Made by a program: the position numbers and the translations under genes
Notes under the pieces: generated by a model
What the model was told of the DNA's origin: nothing
Database searches by the model: none
Seen by the model: only the letters and a program-made list of their open reading frames with translations
Part shown: in pieces, positions 1-8,500 of the stretch
Numbering within the stretch: position 1 is the stretch's first letter
Layout: every line of letters starts with the position of its first letter
DNA from: Flavobacteriales bacterium UBA4466
GTDB taxonomy: Bacteria > Bacteroidota > Bacteroidia > Flavobacteriales_D > Crocinitomicaceae
Direction: 5' to 3'
NCBI GenBank assembly: GCA_905182335.1
Contig: CAJJBE010000003.1
Location: forward strand, 1 to 64,000
DNA: 64,000 bases

Positions 1-470
1 TATGGGGGTGGTTTGTTGTTCAATAGTTAATAACTAGACTTATCATAACGCTCGGACACCTCTCAAGCACCCCCAGGACTTTCACAATCCTAAACAAAAC
101 ATACATTAATCGAATCTATAAACACCTATAAACAAAGGGCTTGGTGAGTGTGTAAGGGTGGGGGGAAGGTGTGGCCGTACTTAGGTGTATACTGGTTTGG
201 TATTATACCCCGTTATTTAGAGCTAAGAACCCATTAGAAAAGCACCCCCCTCACAAAGCTTATACTATAAATGTCTGTCAGTAATTGAATACTTTTTTGG
301 TTTTTTGATAGGTTATATTGGGTGTGTAGACAGATAAATGTCTGTCAAATGTCTGTCAAAATATGATGTTTTTTCACTAATATGGTCAAAAATGGTATCT
401 TTACATAAATCTTATAAGTGTCTGTGAAGTCATTGTGCTAACAGTCTGGATACCCCTTAAATAAAGGGAA
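1..470. other. Gene-free leader region with short direct repeats
   Basis: No open reading frame with coding character is visible on either strand. The left part has G- and C-rich runs that stand out from the AT-rich surroundings. The right part holds three copies of an 11-bp repeat, listed separately. Position next to a tRNA cluster would suit the scar of an integrated element, but no integrase or flanking att repeat is visible, so that is only a guess. Confidence 0.6.
269..357 (+). repeat. Three 11-bp direct repeats AAATGTCTGTC, two in tandem
   Basis: AAATGTCTGTC occurs at 269-279, 336-346 and 347-357. The last two are directly abutting, so CTGTCAA recurs with a 4-base spacer. That spacing and the core resemble an enterobacterial PhoB box (two 7-bp CTGTCA-like repeats 11 bp apart). 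No gene in this window starts nearby, so any target would lie on the minus strand left of position 1, or the resemblance is chance. Confidence 0.55.
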
Positions 471-481
471 TGCAAACAAAA

Positions 482-505
482 AAGCCCCACATAAATGTGA
501 GGCTT
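482..505 (-). terminator. Intrinsic terminator of tRNA-Arg
   Basis: A 10-bp stem with one mismatch and a TAAA loop. On the minus strand it is followed by a T-rich tract (A-rich at 471-481 on the plus strand). It lies just downstream of the tRNA-Arg 3' end. Confidence 0.7.
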
Positions 506-509
506 AATG

Positions 510-583
510 TGAGCCAGTCAGGATTCGAACCTGAGACCGCCTCCTTAGAAGGGAGGTGCTCTATCCAGCTGAGCTACTGGCCC
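510..583 (-). tRNA. tRNA-Arg (anticodon TCT)
   Basis: The reverse complement folds as a cloverleaf. The acceptor stem is GGGCCAG/CTGGCTC, the D-arm contains AGCTCAGCTGGATAGAGC, the anticodon stem CCTCC/GGAGG encloses loop CTTCTAA with anticodon TCT, and the T-loop is GGTTCGAATCC. The discriminator is A. The CCA end is not encoded. It reads AGA codons, which are common in this AT-rich genome. Confidence 0.95.
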
Positions 584-603
584 ATTTTTAAGTTCAAAAA
601 AAT

Positions 604-630
604 AAAAAAAGGGGATGATTGCTCATCCCC
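604..630 (-). terminator. Intrinsic terminator of tRNA-Pro
   Basis: A perfect 8-bp stem GGGGATGA/TCATCCCC with a 4-base loop at 611-630, followed on the minus strand by seven T residues. It separates tRNA-Pro from tRNA-Arg, so the two are probably transcribed as separate units. Confidence 0.8.
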
Positions 631-640
631 AAAAAAAAAG

Positions 641-715
641 TCGGGGTGGCAGGATTCGAACCTGCGACCTCCTCGTCCCAAACGAGGCGCGATGACCGGG
701 CTACGCTACACCCCG
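641..715 (-). tRNA. tRNA-Pro (anticodon TGG)
   Basis: The reverse complement has acceptor stem CGGGGTG/CACCCCG, anticodon stem CCTCG/CGAGG around loop TTTGGGA (anticodon TGG) and T-arm GCAGGTTCGAATCCTGC. The discriminator is A and CCA is not encoded. With wobble, a TGG anticodon can read all CCN codons. Confidence 0.95.
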
Positions 716-833
716 AGTGTAAATTGAACTAAAAAATTTCAATTGGATTTGAGAAACGTTATCCTCAAATTCGAGTGCAAAAATAAGTAATTAATTTAGT
801 TTTGCAATCTAATTTATTTATTTTTTTTTCTTG

Positions 834-921
834 CGGAGAGACAGGGATTCGAACCCTGGGTACCCTTTTGAGGTACGCTTATTTAGCAAACAAGTCCTTT
901 CGGCCACTCAGGCATCTCTCC
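834..921 (-). tRNA. tRNA-Ser (anticodon GCT)
   Basis: At 88 nt with a long variable arm (GTACC/GGTAC) this is a class II tRNA. The acceptor stem is GGAGAGA/TCTCTCC. The anticodon stem CTTGT/ATAAG has one G-T pair and encloses loop TTGCTAA with anticodon GCT. The T-arm is CAGGGTTCGAATCCCTG and the discriminator is G, as usual for serine tRNAs. CCA is not encoded. Confidence 0.95.
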
Positions 922-1006
922 GTAAATCCTATTAAAGAACTAATCCCAAAACTAGTAAAAGCATACTTATAGAACAAGGGTTTTTAATAAATAAATAAAT
1001 AAATTT

Positions 1007-1582
1007 TTATTTATTGAATAGAATAGAAATGAACTTGCTGGCTTCCAATGTTAAGAGTAAAATCCAGAAGATGTGAATTGGTTTAAAAACAGGTTTAATT
1101 CTTACGGAAATCGTCAAAATAAAATATGAAATTGAAAGTAGTAAACTAGAAAATAGGGGGGTGGATATAATTAATCCGGCAATAAACGTAAAACAAAAAA
1201 AGCTGGATAATAAATAATTGAGAGCTCTATTTTGCTTACTTACAAACAAAATACCTAAAACTATTGTTATAATTCCGCTCAATAATTGAAAAATATCAGT
1301 GATAATAGTGTTAGAAAACACGGTCATACTCTCATAATTCAAGAAAATAGACCAATAGAATTCGTTTCCAAGTGTACTAAGCAATCCAATTATAAGCATT
1401 AAAATGGAGGCTAGTTTATACTTTTTAAAATTCCAAAACGTAAATTGGGCAGAAACAATTAATACAATAAATTGATTTAAAGGAAATGGAAAAAGAAAGG
1501 CATCTTTATCAAAAAAGATACTTAACGCATATATCAATAGAGTTAAAGAGGTGATAAACAATAAACGAACTTCTTTTGTCAT
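1007..1582 (-). CDS. Polytopic inner-membrane protein of unknown function
   Basis: The protein has 191 residues, is strongly hydrophobic and has about six or seven predicted membrane spans with short loops. I see no conserved catalytic motif and do not recognise a family. Its start codon overlaps the stop of map by one base (TAATG on the minus strand), so translation is probably coupled to map and the two are co-transcribed. The link to methionine aminopeptidase may be only one of shared transcription. Codon use matches the neighbours and there is no sign of recent transfer. Confidence 0.7.
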   Translation of the reverse strand: MTKEVRLLFITSLTLLIYALSIFFDKDAFLFPFPLNQFIVLIVSAQFTFWNFKKYKLASILMLIIGLLSTLGNEFYWSIFLNYESMTVFSNTIITDIFQLLSGIITIVLGILFVSKQNRALNYLLSSFFCFTFIAGLIISTPLFSSLLLSISYFILTISVRIKPVFKPIHIFWILLLTLEASKFISILFNK

Positions 1583-2358
1583 TATTTTTTACTTAGTGCT
1601 TCTTCTATGTATTTGAAAGTTGATAGAATCTCTGGTTTACCATTGATTACGGCAATATCATGCTCAAAATGAGCGCTTGGTAGCCCATCTTCAGTAACAA
1701 TTGTCCAATTATCATCTAATTGTTCTACTTTTTCTGTACCCATATTGATCATCGGTTCAATAGCAATCGTTAGTCCATCCTGTATTTTCTTACCTTTTCC
1801 ACGTCGACCATAATTTGGTACCTGTGGCTCTTCATGAAGTGTTTTACCTAATCCATGTCCAACTAAATCTCTAACTACACCATATCCATGATTTTCTGCA
1901 TGCTGCTGAATCGCAAAGCCAATATCTCCAATACGGTTTCCTACTTTAGCTTCAGATATACCTAGCATTAAACACTCTAATGTAACTTGAAGTAATTTCT
2001 TTTTCTCTTCAGAAACTTCTCCCACTTGAAACGTATATGCATGGTCACCATAATATCCCTTATAGACAGAACCACAATCAATCGAAACGATATCTCCTTC
2101 TTCAAAAGGTCGGTTTGTAGGTAGCCCATGAACTACTTGCTCATTAACAGATATGAGTAAGGTGCTTGGGCAATCGTATAATCCTTTAAATCCAGGAACA
2201 GCATCTTGTGAAATAATATATTCTTCAGCCATTTTATCCATTTCAAATGGTGTTACTCCAGGAGCAATCATTTCTGCACATTTACCTAAAGTTCTACTAA
2301 CAACTTGAGCCGCCTCACGCATTATCTCTATTTCTTTAGCTGTTTTATAAATAATCAT
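1582..2358 (-). CDS. map: Type I methionine aminopeptidase
   Basis: This cytoplasmic metalloenzyme removes the initiator Met from nascent proteins after deformylation (def is at 51.6 kb). The pita-bread-fold metal ligands are all present: D94, D105, H168, E201 and E232, with substrate-site H77 and H175. The length of 258 residues is normal for type I enzymes. An upstream ATG at 2379 would add seven residues. I prefer 2358 because family members begin MIIYKT-like and because a TATCTTTG promoter element at 2385-2392 would put transcription start near 2380, leaving about 20 nt of leader before 2358 but none before 2379. Confidence 0.95.
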   Translation of the reverse strand: MIIYKTAKEIEIMREAAQVVSRTLGKCAEMIAPGVTPFEMDKMAEEYIISQDAVPGFKGLYDCPSTLLISVNEQVVHGLPTNRPFEEGDIVSIDCGSVYKGYYGDHAYTFQVGEVSEEKKKLLQVTLECLMLGISEAKVGNRIGDIGFAIQQHAENHGYGVVRDLVGHGLGKTLHEEPQVPNYGRRGKGKKIQDGLTIAIEPMINMGTEKVEQLDDNWTIVTEDGLPSAHFEHDIAVINGKPEILSTFKYIEEALSKK

Positions 2359-2384
2359 ATTCCTGTTCAATAAATTCATTGGCG

Positions 2385-2392
2385 CAAAGATA
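2385..2392 (-). promoter_or_regulatory. Bacteroidota -7 promoter element for map
   Basis: TATCTTTG on the minus strand fits the TAnnTTTG -7 consensus used by the Bacteroidota primary sigma factor. I could not find a good TTTG -33 element 17-19 bases further upstream. Confidence 0.55.
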
Positions 2393-2425
2393 ATAGATTC
2401 TACTTAGATATTTTACCCTTTGGAT

Positions 2426-2530
2426 TTACTCAATAATTAGCTTAGTGCTTTCTTTGTCCAGATGTATAATATAGGTTCCGCTTTTCAATGACTTAGGTAC
2501 TCTTATTATATCTTTTAGAAAGTAAATTAT
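2426..2530 (-). pseudogene. Remnant of a T9SS type A sorting domain
   Basis: On the minus strand a stop-free stretch ends in a peptide with the pattern SLKSGTYIIHLDKESTKLIIE then TAA. This is the last part of a T9SS C-terminal sorting domain (L-x-x-G-x-Y, beta strand, charged turn, K-x-I-I). There is no start codon: reading backwards, the frame runs into the sucC terminator hairpin and a stop. I infer the 3' end of a deleted secreted-protein gene. It is short, so chance resemblance cannot be excluded. Confidence 0.5.
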
Positions 2531-2567
2531 AAAAAAAAAACGCTCTTAGAATTAACTAAAAGCGTTT
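2531..2567 (-). terminator. Intrinsic terminator of sucC
   Basis: A 12-bp stem with one mismatch at 2538-2567, closed by a 6-base loop, followed on the minus strand by about ten T residues. It starts some 20 bases after the sucC stop. Confidence 0.85.
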
Positions 2568-2587
2568 AAGTATAATATATGATTGAC

Positions 2588-3799
2588 TTATGCCAATACT
2601 TCCTTTACTTTATCAGCAGCATCCTGCAATTGAACAACAGAGATTACATCTAATCCAGAGTCATCAATTAATTTTTTCGCTTCTTCGGCGTTTGTTCCTT
2701 GTAAGCGAACAATTAATGGAACTGGGAATGAACCAAAGTTCTTGTATGCATCAACAACACCTTGAGCAACACGATCACAACGAACGATTCCTCCAAATAT
2801 GTTAATCAAGATTGCTTTTACATTTTCATCTTTTAGTATTATGCTAAAAGCTTTCTCAACACGTTCAGCATCTGCAGTACCACCTACGTCTAAGAAGTTA
2901 GCAGGATTGCCTCCGGATAACTTAATGATGTCCATAGTAGCCATTGCAAGACCTGCACCGTTTACCATACAACCAACATTCCCATCTAATTTAACGAAGT
3001 TTAATCCTGCTTCATCAGCTTCAACTTCAGTTGCATCCTCTTCGGACTTATCTCTCATTGCTGCGTATTCTGGGTGGCGGAATAATCCAGACCCATCCAA
3101 GGTTACTTTAGCATCAACTGCGATGATTTTATCATCTGATGTTTTTAAAACAGGGTTAATTTCGAACATTGCAGCATCACATCCTTCATAAGCAGCGTAA
3201 AGAGCACTAACGAATTTTGTCATTTGCTTCATTGCTTGTCCAGATAAACCTAGGTTAAAAGCAATTTTTCTAGTTTGAAAACCTTGAAGACCAACACGAG
3301 GATCGACTTCTTCTTTAAAAATTAAATGTGGAGTTTCTTCAGCAACAGTTTCAATATCCATTCCACCTTCAGTAGAATACATAATAATGTTACGTCCAGC
3401 TTCTCTATCTAAAACAACTGACATGTAAAACTCAGAAGGCTCACTTGCTCCTGGGTAATAAACATCCTCAGCAATTAAAACTTTATTTACAAGCTTACCA
3501 ATACCATTTGTTTGAGCAGTTGTTAAGTGCCCTCCTAAGATTCCTTTAACAGTGTCATCAACTTTGTCAATTCCTTTTGCTAAAACAACACCGTGAGATC
3601 CTGTTTCTGCAACAGTTCCTTTACCACGACCACCAGCATGAATCTGAGCTTTAACTACGTACCATTCAGTACCTGTCTGAGCTGATAATTCTTTCGCTGC
3701 AGCTTGTGCATCTTCAACCTTGTCTACTACTCTCCCTTCTTGGACAGCAACACCAAAGCTTTTTAATATTGATTTTCCTTGATATTCGTGTAAGTTCAT
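2588..3799 (-). CDS. sucC: Succinyl-CoA synthetase beta subunit (ADP-forming)
   Basis: This is the beta subunit of the TCA-cycle enzyme that converts succinyl-CoA to succinate with substrate-level phosphorylation. At 403 residues it is a little longer than the E. coli protein (388). The N-terminal ATP-grasp domain begins MNLHEYQGKSIL and has the glycine-rich AGGRGKG loop and the FEINP motif that positions Mg-ATP. The C-terminal CoA-ligase-like domain has the GGIVRCD motif. The alpha subunit gene sucD is not adjacent in this window, so it must be elsewhere. The gene has its own terminator and a putative promoter, so it looks monocistronic. Confidence 0.96.
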   Translation of the reverse strand: MNLHEYQGKSILKSFGVAVQEGRVVDKVEDAQAAAKELSAQTGTEWYVVKAQIHAGGRGKGTVAETGSHGVVLAKGIDKVDDTVKGILGGHLTTAQTNGIGKLVNKVLIAEDVYYPGASEPSEFYMSVVLDREAGRNIIMYSTEGGMDIETVAEETPHLIFKEEVDPRVGLQGFQTRKIAFNLGLSGQAMKQMTKFVSALYAAYEGCDAAMFEINPVLKTSDDKIIAVDAKVTLDGSGLFRHPEYAAMRDKSEEDATEVEADEAGLNFVKLDGNVGCMVNGAGLAMATMDIIKLSGGNPANFLDVGGTADAERVEKAFSIILKDENVKAILINIFGGIVRCDRVAQGVVDAYKNFGSFPVPLIVRLQGTNAEEAKKLIDDSGLDVISVVQLQDAADKVKEVLA

Positions 3800-3819
3800 G
3801 TTTTTGATATTATAAAAGG

Positions 3820-3827
3820 CAAAATTA
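3820..3827 (-). promoter_or_regulatory. Putative -7 element for sucC
   Basis: TAATTTTG on the minus strand matches TAnnTTTG and would give a leader of about 15 nt before the sucC start. The -33 element is weak. Confidence 0.45.
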
Positions 3828-3984
3828 AAAGGATTTATTGGAAACGACTAACCTCAGTTGCACTTTTTTATCATAAAGCATCTAATAAATCAGAATGCTA
3901 ATTTTAGTCAAAATGTAAGATTATACTTTTTACTTGTTATGATACTGATGTATAGTATTTTATACTTGTATTCTTTACTGTTTA

Positions 3985-5472
3985 CTACAAGCTTCTTGCA
4001 TTTTTCCAGCTACTTGTGATTTCTTTTGAAGCAAATTCCTTGCAATCTCTTTCTTTGATTGAAGTCCAAATTTGATTTATACCATGCTTTAATACTTCTC
4101 CTTCATCTTCCATTACTGTATACATTACACGTGGATCTTTTAAGTAATGCCTCACAAAATTAGTGTCAAAATTACCTGAAGTAAATGCTTCATGCTTCAA
4201 GACATATTTACCGAAATCAAGTGTAGTTTTAAGTCCAGAAATTTGATATTCATCGATTGCTCTAATTGTCCTTTCAATCGCTTTCTCACGTGTTTGGCCC
4301 CAAACAATCAATTTTGCAATCATTGGATCGTAGTAAATGGGAATATCCATTCCCTCTAAAAAAGCATCGTCTACACGAACACTTTTTCCTGAAGGAACAC
4401 TATAACGTTTCAAACGTCCAATGTCTGGAGTGAATCCATTTATTGTATCCTCAGCATATACACGAACTTCAATTGCATGACCATTAATACTTAATTCATT
4501 TTGTGCTTTTGGAAGGTTTTCGCCTCGTGCAACACGAATTTGCCATTCAACTAGATCTAATCCAGTAATCTCTTCCGTTACAGGATGCTCAACCTGAAGA
4601 CGTGTATTCATCTCTAAGAAGTAAAACTTAAGGTCTGCATCTAACAAAAACTCAACAGTTCCTGCTCCTTCGTAATCACATGCTTTACATACGTTTACAG
4701 CTGCATTTCCCATTTGTTCTCGTAATTCTGGAGTTAATATGGCGCTTGGAGCTTCTTCAATTACTTTTTGATGTCTTCGTTGAATGGAGCATTCACGTTC
4801 AAATAAGTAAACAGTATTTCCTTGCTTATCAGCAAATACTTGTATCTCAATATGACGTGGTTTTGTAACGAATTTCTCAACGAAACAAGCGTCATTTCCA
4901 AAAGAAGATCTTGCCTCATTTTGAGCAAGTTTCATTTGTTCTTCTAACATATCCTCTGACTCAACTAATCGCATTCCTTTACCGCCACCTCCGGCAGATG
5001 CTTTAATCAAGACTGGATATCCGATTTTTCTTGCGATTTCTTTAGCTTCATTAGCATCGGTAATTGCACGGTCAATACCAGGAACTAATGGAACATTAAA
5101 TTCTTTAACTGCTTTTTTTGCACTTAATTTATCTCCCATTAAAGCCATAGCTTTCGGTGAGGGACCAATAAATATCATTCCAGCATCTGTTACCTTTTGA
5201 GCAAAATCACCATTTTCGGATAAAAAACCATAGCCGGGATGGACACCATCAACATTTAAATTTTTACAGTGTTGAAGAATCACATCTTGCTTCAAATAAC
5301 TTTCAGCAGAAGGACTAGCTCCAACATATACTGCTTCATCAGCTTCAAGTACATGAGGAGCATTCGCGTCAGCATCTGAATAAATTGCGACACTTTGAAT
5401 CCCCATTTTCTTTAAAGTTCTAATCACTCTACGGGCAATTTCACCTCTGTTTGCTATAAGTACTTTTTTCAT
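3985..5472 (-). CDS. accC: Biotin carboxylase subunit of an acyl-CoA carboxylase
   Basis: The enzyme carboxylates biotin on a carrier protein using ATP and bicarbonate, supplying carboxybiotin for malonyl-CoA or methylmalonyl-CoA formation. Visible features are the N-terminal IANRGEIARR motif, the ATP-grasp glycine loop KASAGGGGKGM, and the biotin carboxylase signature MNTRLQVEHPVTE. At 495 residues it exceeds the stand-alone E. coli AccC (449). The extra C-terminal tail, the FLSEN variant and the absence of accB nearby make a propionyl/acyl-CoA carboxylase subunit as likely as the acetyl-CoA enzyme. The symbol is therefore a family name. Confidence 0.88.
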   Translation of the reverse strand: MKKVLIANRGEIARRVIRTLKKMGIQSVAIYSDADANAPHVLEADEAVYVGASPSAESYLKQDVILQHCKNLNVDGVHPGYGFLSENGDFAQKVTDAGMIFIGPSPKAMALMGDKLSAKKAVKEFNVPLVPGIDRAITDANEAKEIARKIGYPVLIKASAGGGGKGMRLVESEDMLEEQMKLAQNEARSSFGNDACFVEKFVTKPRHIEIQVFADKQGNTVYLFERECSIQRRHQKVIEEAPSAILTPELREQMGNAAVNVCKACDYEGAGTVEFLLDADLKFYFLEMNTRLQVEHPVTEEITGLDLVEWQIRVARGENLPKAQNELSINGHAIEVRVYAEDTINGFTPDIGRLKRYSVPSGKSVRVDDAFLEGMDIPIYYDPMIAKLIVWGQTREKAIERTIRAIDEYQISGLKTTLDFGKYVLKHEAFTSGNFDTNFVRHYLKDPRVMYTVMEDEGEVLKHGINQIWTSIKERDCKEFASKEITSSWKNARSL

Positions 5473-5505
5473 TAAATCTTATTTTAACTAGAATAATTGG
5501 CATTA

Positions 5506-5513
5506 CGAAGGTA
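5506..5513 (-). promoter_or_regulatory. Putative variant -7 element for accC
   Basis: TACCTTCG on the minus strand differs from TAnnTTTG by one base and would give a leader of about 30 nt. Similar TAnnTTCG sequences precede three other minus-strand genes in the window. Confidence 0.35.
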
Positions 5514-5541
5514 TTAATTTTTCAGTTTTTCTGCGATTTTT

Positions 5542-8500
5542 TTATCCATTCAACTTGTTCTCTACAGGAACAGGAACTTGTTTTCGTTTTATTGGATAGT
5601 ATTTGTTATTTTTCTTTCTGAAAACATCTAAGAAATACTGAATAACCTTGAAGTCTCTTACGTTATTAAAGTCCTCTTGATAATGTAATCCGGCTCCTTG
5701 GGTGAAGGGTCCTTGGTCTTGGTCTTGAATAATTGACTTGTCATTCGATTCATTAAAAATATTAACTCTAAAGGTTCCATTTTCATTTAAGAGATACTCA
5801 AGGCGAACATCTCCAATGATTGAATTTTCATCTTTTGAATCATCCAAGGTTGAATTTTCAATACCGAAACTTCCAGATAAGATTAATCGATCATCTAAGA
5901 ATCCTTTGGTTACACCAAATTCATAGGTGTTATCACCTGTTAATCGATCTGAGTCTAGATTGACGTTTAACCTGTAGTCTTTTGATACTTTAGATAGAAG
6001 GGCATTAATTTGATTTGCTACCAAATCCAAAGCAGCACTTCCGTCTGTTGAAATATTCCCCGCCATTGGCTGAAATCTTTTCCAAAGTAGTAAAGAGAAG
6101 AATTGTCGATTCAACTCCGCTTGATCTGAATTTATTTGTGTTAAGATTGATTTTTCTACGTCAGATGCCCTTGGTGCTTTAATGTTAAAATCAATTGCTG
6201 GTTTGATTAAAGATTCTTTCAAATTAAGGTAGCAGAGTATTTCTTGATCAGAACTTCCAGTAGTACTTAATTTGTTTCCTTGAGCTGTTGCAATATTTGC
6301 ATCTACGCGGTAGTATGTTTTAAGATCAAGTGTGGCATTATAAGGATCTCCTGACCAATTGATACTTCCTCCATCTTCAATATAAAACTTTTGTTTTAAA
6401 ATACCCATTGAGAAGTCGTAAGCCCCATCAGTAATTGCATAAACTCCATCCATTGTAATATCGCCAATGCTATTTAATGTTATGGCTAAATCCCCTTGTC
6501 CATGAGCTGTTATTTCATCTTCTAATTTGTCATTAAAAATAATTTTAATCTCGGCATCAGGAGTAACGTTGAAGTTTAAATTTAAATCTACTCCTGTAAA
6601 GTCAATTTTATGTTCTGCTAACTCTAGTGTAGTCTCTTTATCAAGAAAAATGATGAAGTTTTCTTGATCTTCTATATCTCCAATACCGTACATTGGAATG
6701 TTAATTTTGGTTCCTTTTTTTGTTTCTAGGTCTACCGTTATTTCAATATTATCGGCATATCCGAAAATATTAACTGTCCCAGTTGCGTAACCTTTTCCAT
6801 AATAGATGTCACCTGGTTTATAAGTCGAATTTAAAACTAAAAATTTATCTAGGGGTAATACTTTCCATGGTTGTGAGGGCGATTTGTTTACGGCATCTTC
6901 TTCTAAGTCAAAGTTTATGTCAAAATTGAAGTCACTGAAATTGTCATGATAGACAGACCCAATTAGTTTCCCTGCGTTACCCTCTTCATCAAATACAGGT
7001 ATTCCATTAATGTAAAGCCCAGATTCATCAACTTCAATTGGCCCTTCCATTCCGAAGTGCGTTCCTAATAGTCCAATTTTGACTGAACCTGCTAAAAGAG
7101 AAACTACTCCATCAAGAATCGGTTTGTCAGGTGTTCCTGTAACTTTTAATGTTCCTATTAAAAGTCCTTTTATTTGAGACACAACATCTGGATCTAAAAA
7201 AGCATTTGTAAATTGAATGTCAGTGTTATCAAAAAATAAATTAAAGTCTAAATTCTCCTTTTTACGATATGGGTAATAATCACCAGTGAAATCGAATGTC
7301 TGATTGGTTTTGTAAATTAAATCGCCTTTTAAAGCGATATTTTTATTGCTAGGCATCCAATGAGATGATACATTTATATCACCGACAAGTTGATTTTTCA
7401 TCAATAACTCCTCTATGTTAGCATCACCACTATATTGAAAATTTTCATATGGATTAGAAAGATAACCTGTTGCACTTAGTGTTCCTTCTAAAGGGATATC
7501 TGAAATGAAATTAGAAAACTCTGATAGATCAAGATCGTGTATATCAAACTTTAATTTGTGTGTGTCTGAATTCGATAAGTACCCAGTACCAGAGATAGAT
7601 TGATTATTTCGAGTTAATAAGAAGTCTTCAAAATGAATAGTGTCATTATTAAATGTGAATTTTGATGCATTTTCAATGTGCCATTTGTTAGAGTTAATAT
7701 AGAAATATGAAGTGTCTAGATTTATTTTATAGTGTTTTGCATCTACTAATAAAGTGGACCACTTAATTAATGATGGCTTACCTGAGGTTTTTCCCCATGA
7801 AAGGTCAGAAAAAAGCTTATCCGCTACACCGGCAATTTTAAAATTTAACTCATCAAAACTCAATGAATCTTTATATATGATTTTTTCTGTGTGAAAGTTA
7901 AGAGACATGTCATTTTTATTCATCGTCTGATGTGAATAAACATCATAGTACCTTAAGTCGCCATAGCTTATTGAATCAGATTTCAGATTGGCTAGAAAAT
8001 TAGATGATTCTTCAAAATAGTGACCTGAAATTGTCGTTCCTGAAGAAATACGTAAATCTGGGAGAAAGATATCTAGAAATCCATCTGACTGACCAAACTT
8101 AGCATCAAATTCGAAATGATCATGTTTTTCATGGTCAATTTTGTGAATGTGATTTTTAAATAATGCAGGGAATATTCGACTAAATTGATGTTGAAAATCT
8201 CTTATTATATTGCTGATGTTAACTTTTCCTGTGATGTTAACTTGTGCGATATCACTCAATATTGTAAACTGATCCTCTAGATCACTTCGTTTCATGTTAA
8301 TTTGCATAGATGGGATACTCAACTTTCTTGTCCCTTCACTTAAATTGAATTGATCCATCACGATCGAACCTCTAAATTCATTTGGATTATCGCCTCGAAT
8401 ATCAATTTTAAAGTGAGACGAAATTGTTGAGTTTTTAGTTGAGATGTTTAATTGATCAAGTAATGCATTTGAAACATTAAGTTCAAATTTCAAGTGCAGC

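Noticed and set aside
269-357. CRISPR array from the repeated 11-mer
   Set aside because: Repeats are too short, spacing is irregular (56 and 0 bases) and no cas gene is present.
470-727. Open frame of 85 codons across the first two tRNA genes
   Set aside because: It runs antisense through tRNA-Arg and tRNA-Pro and their terminators. The peptide is just translated tRNA sequence.
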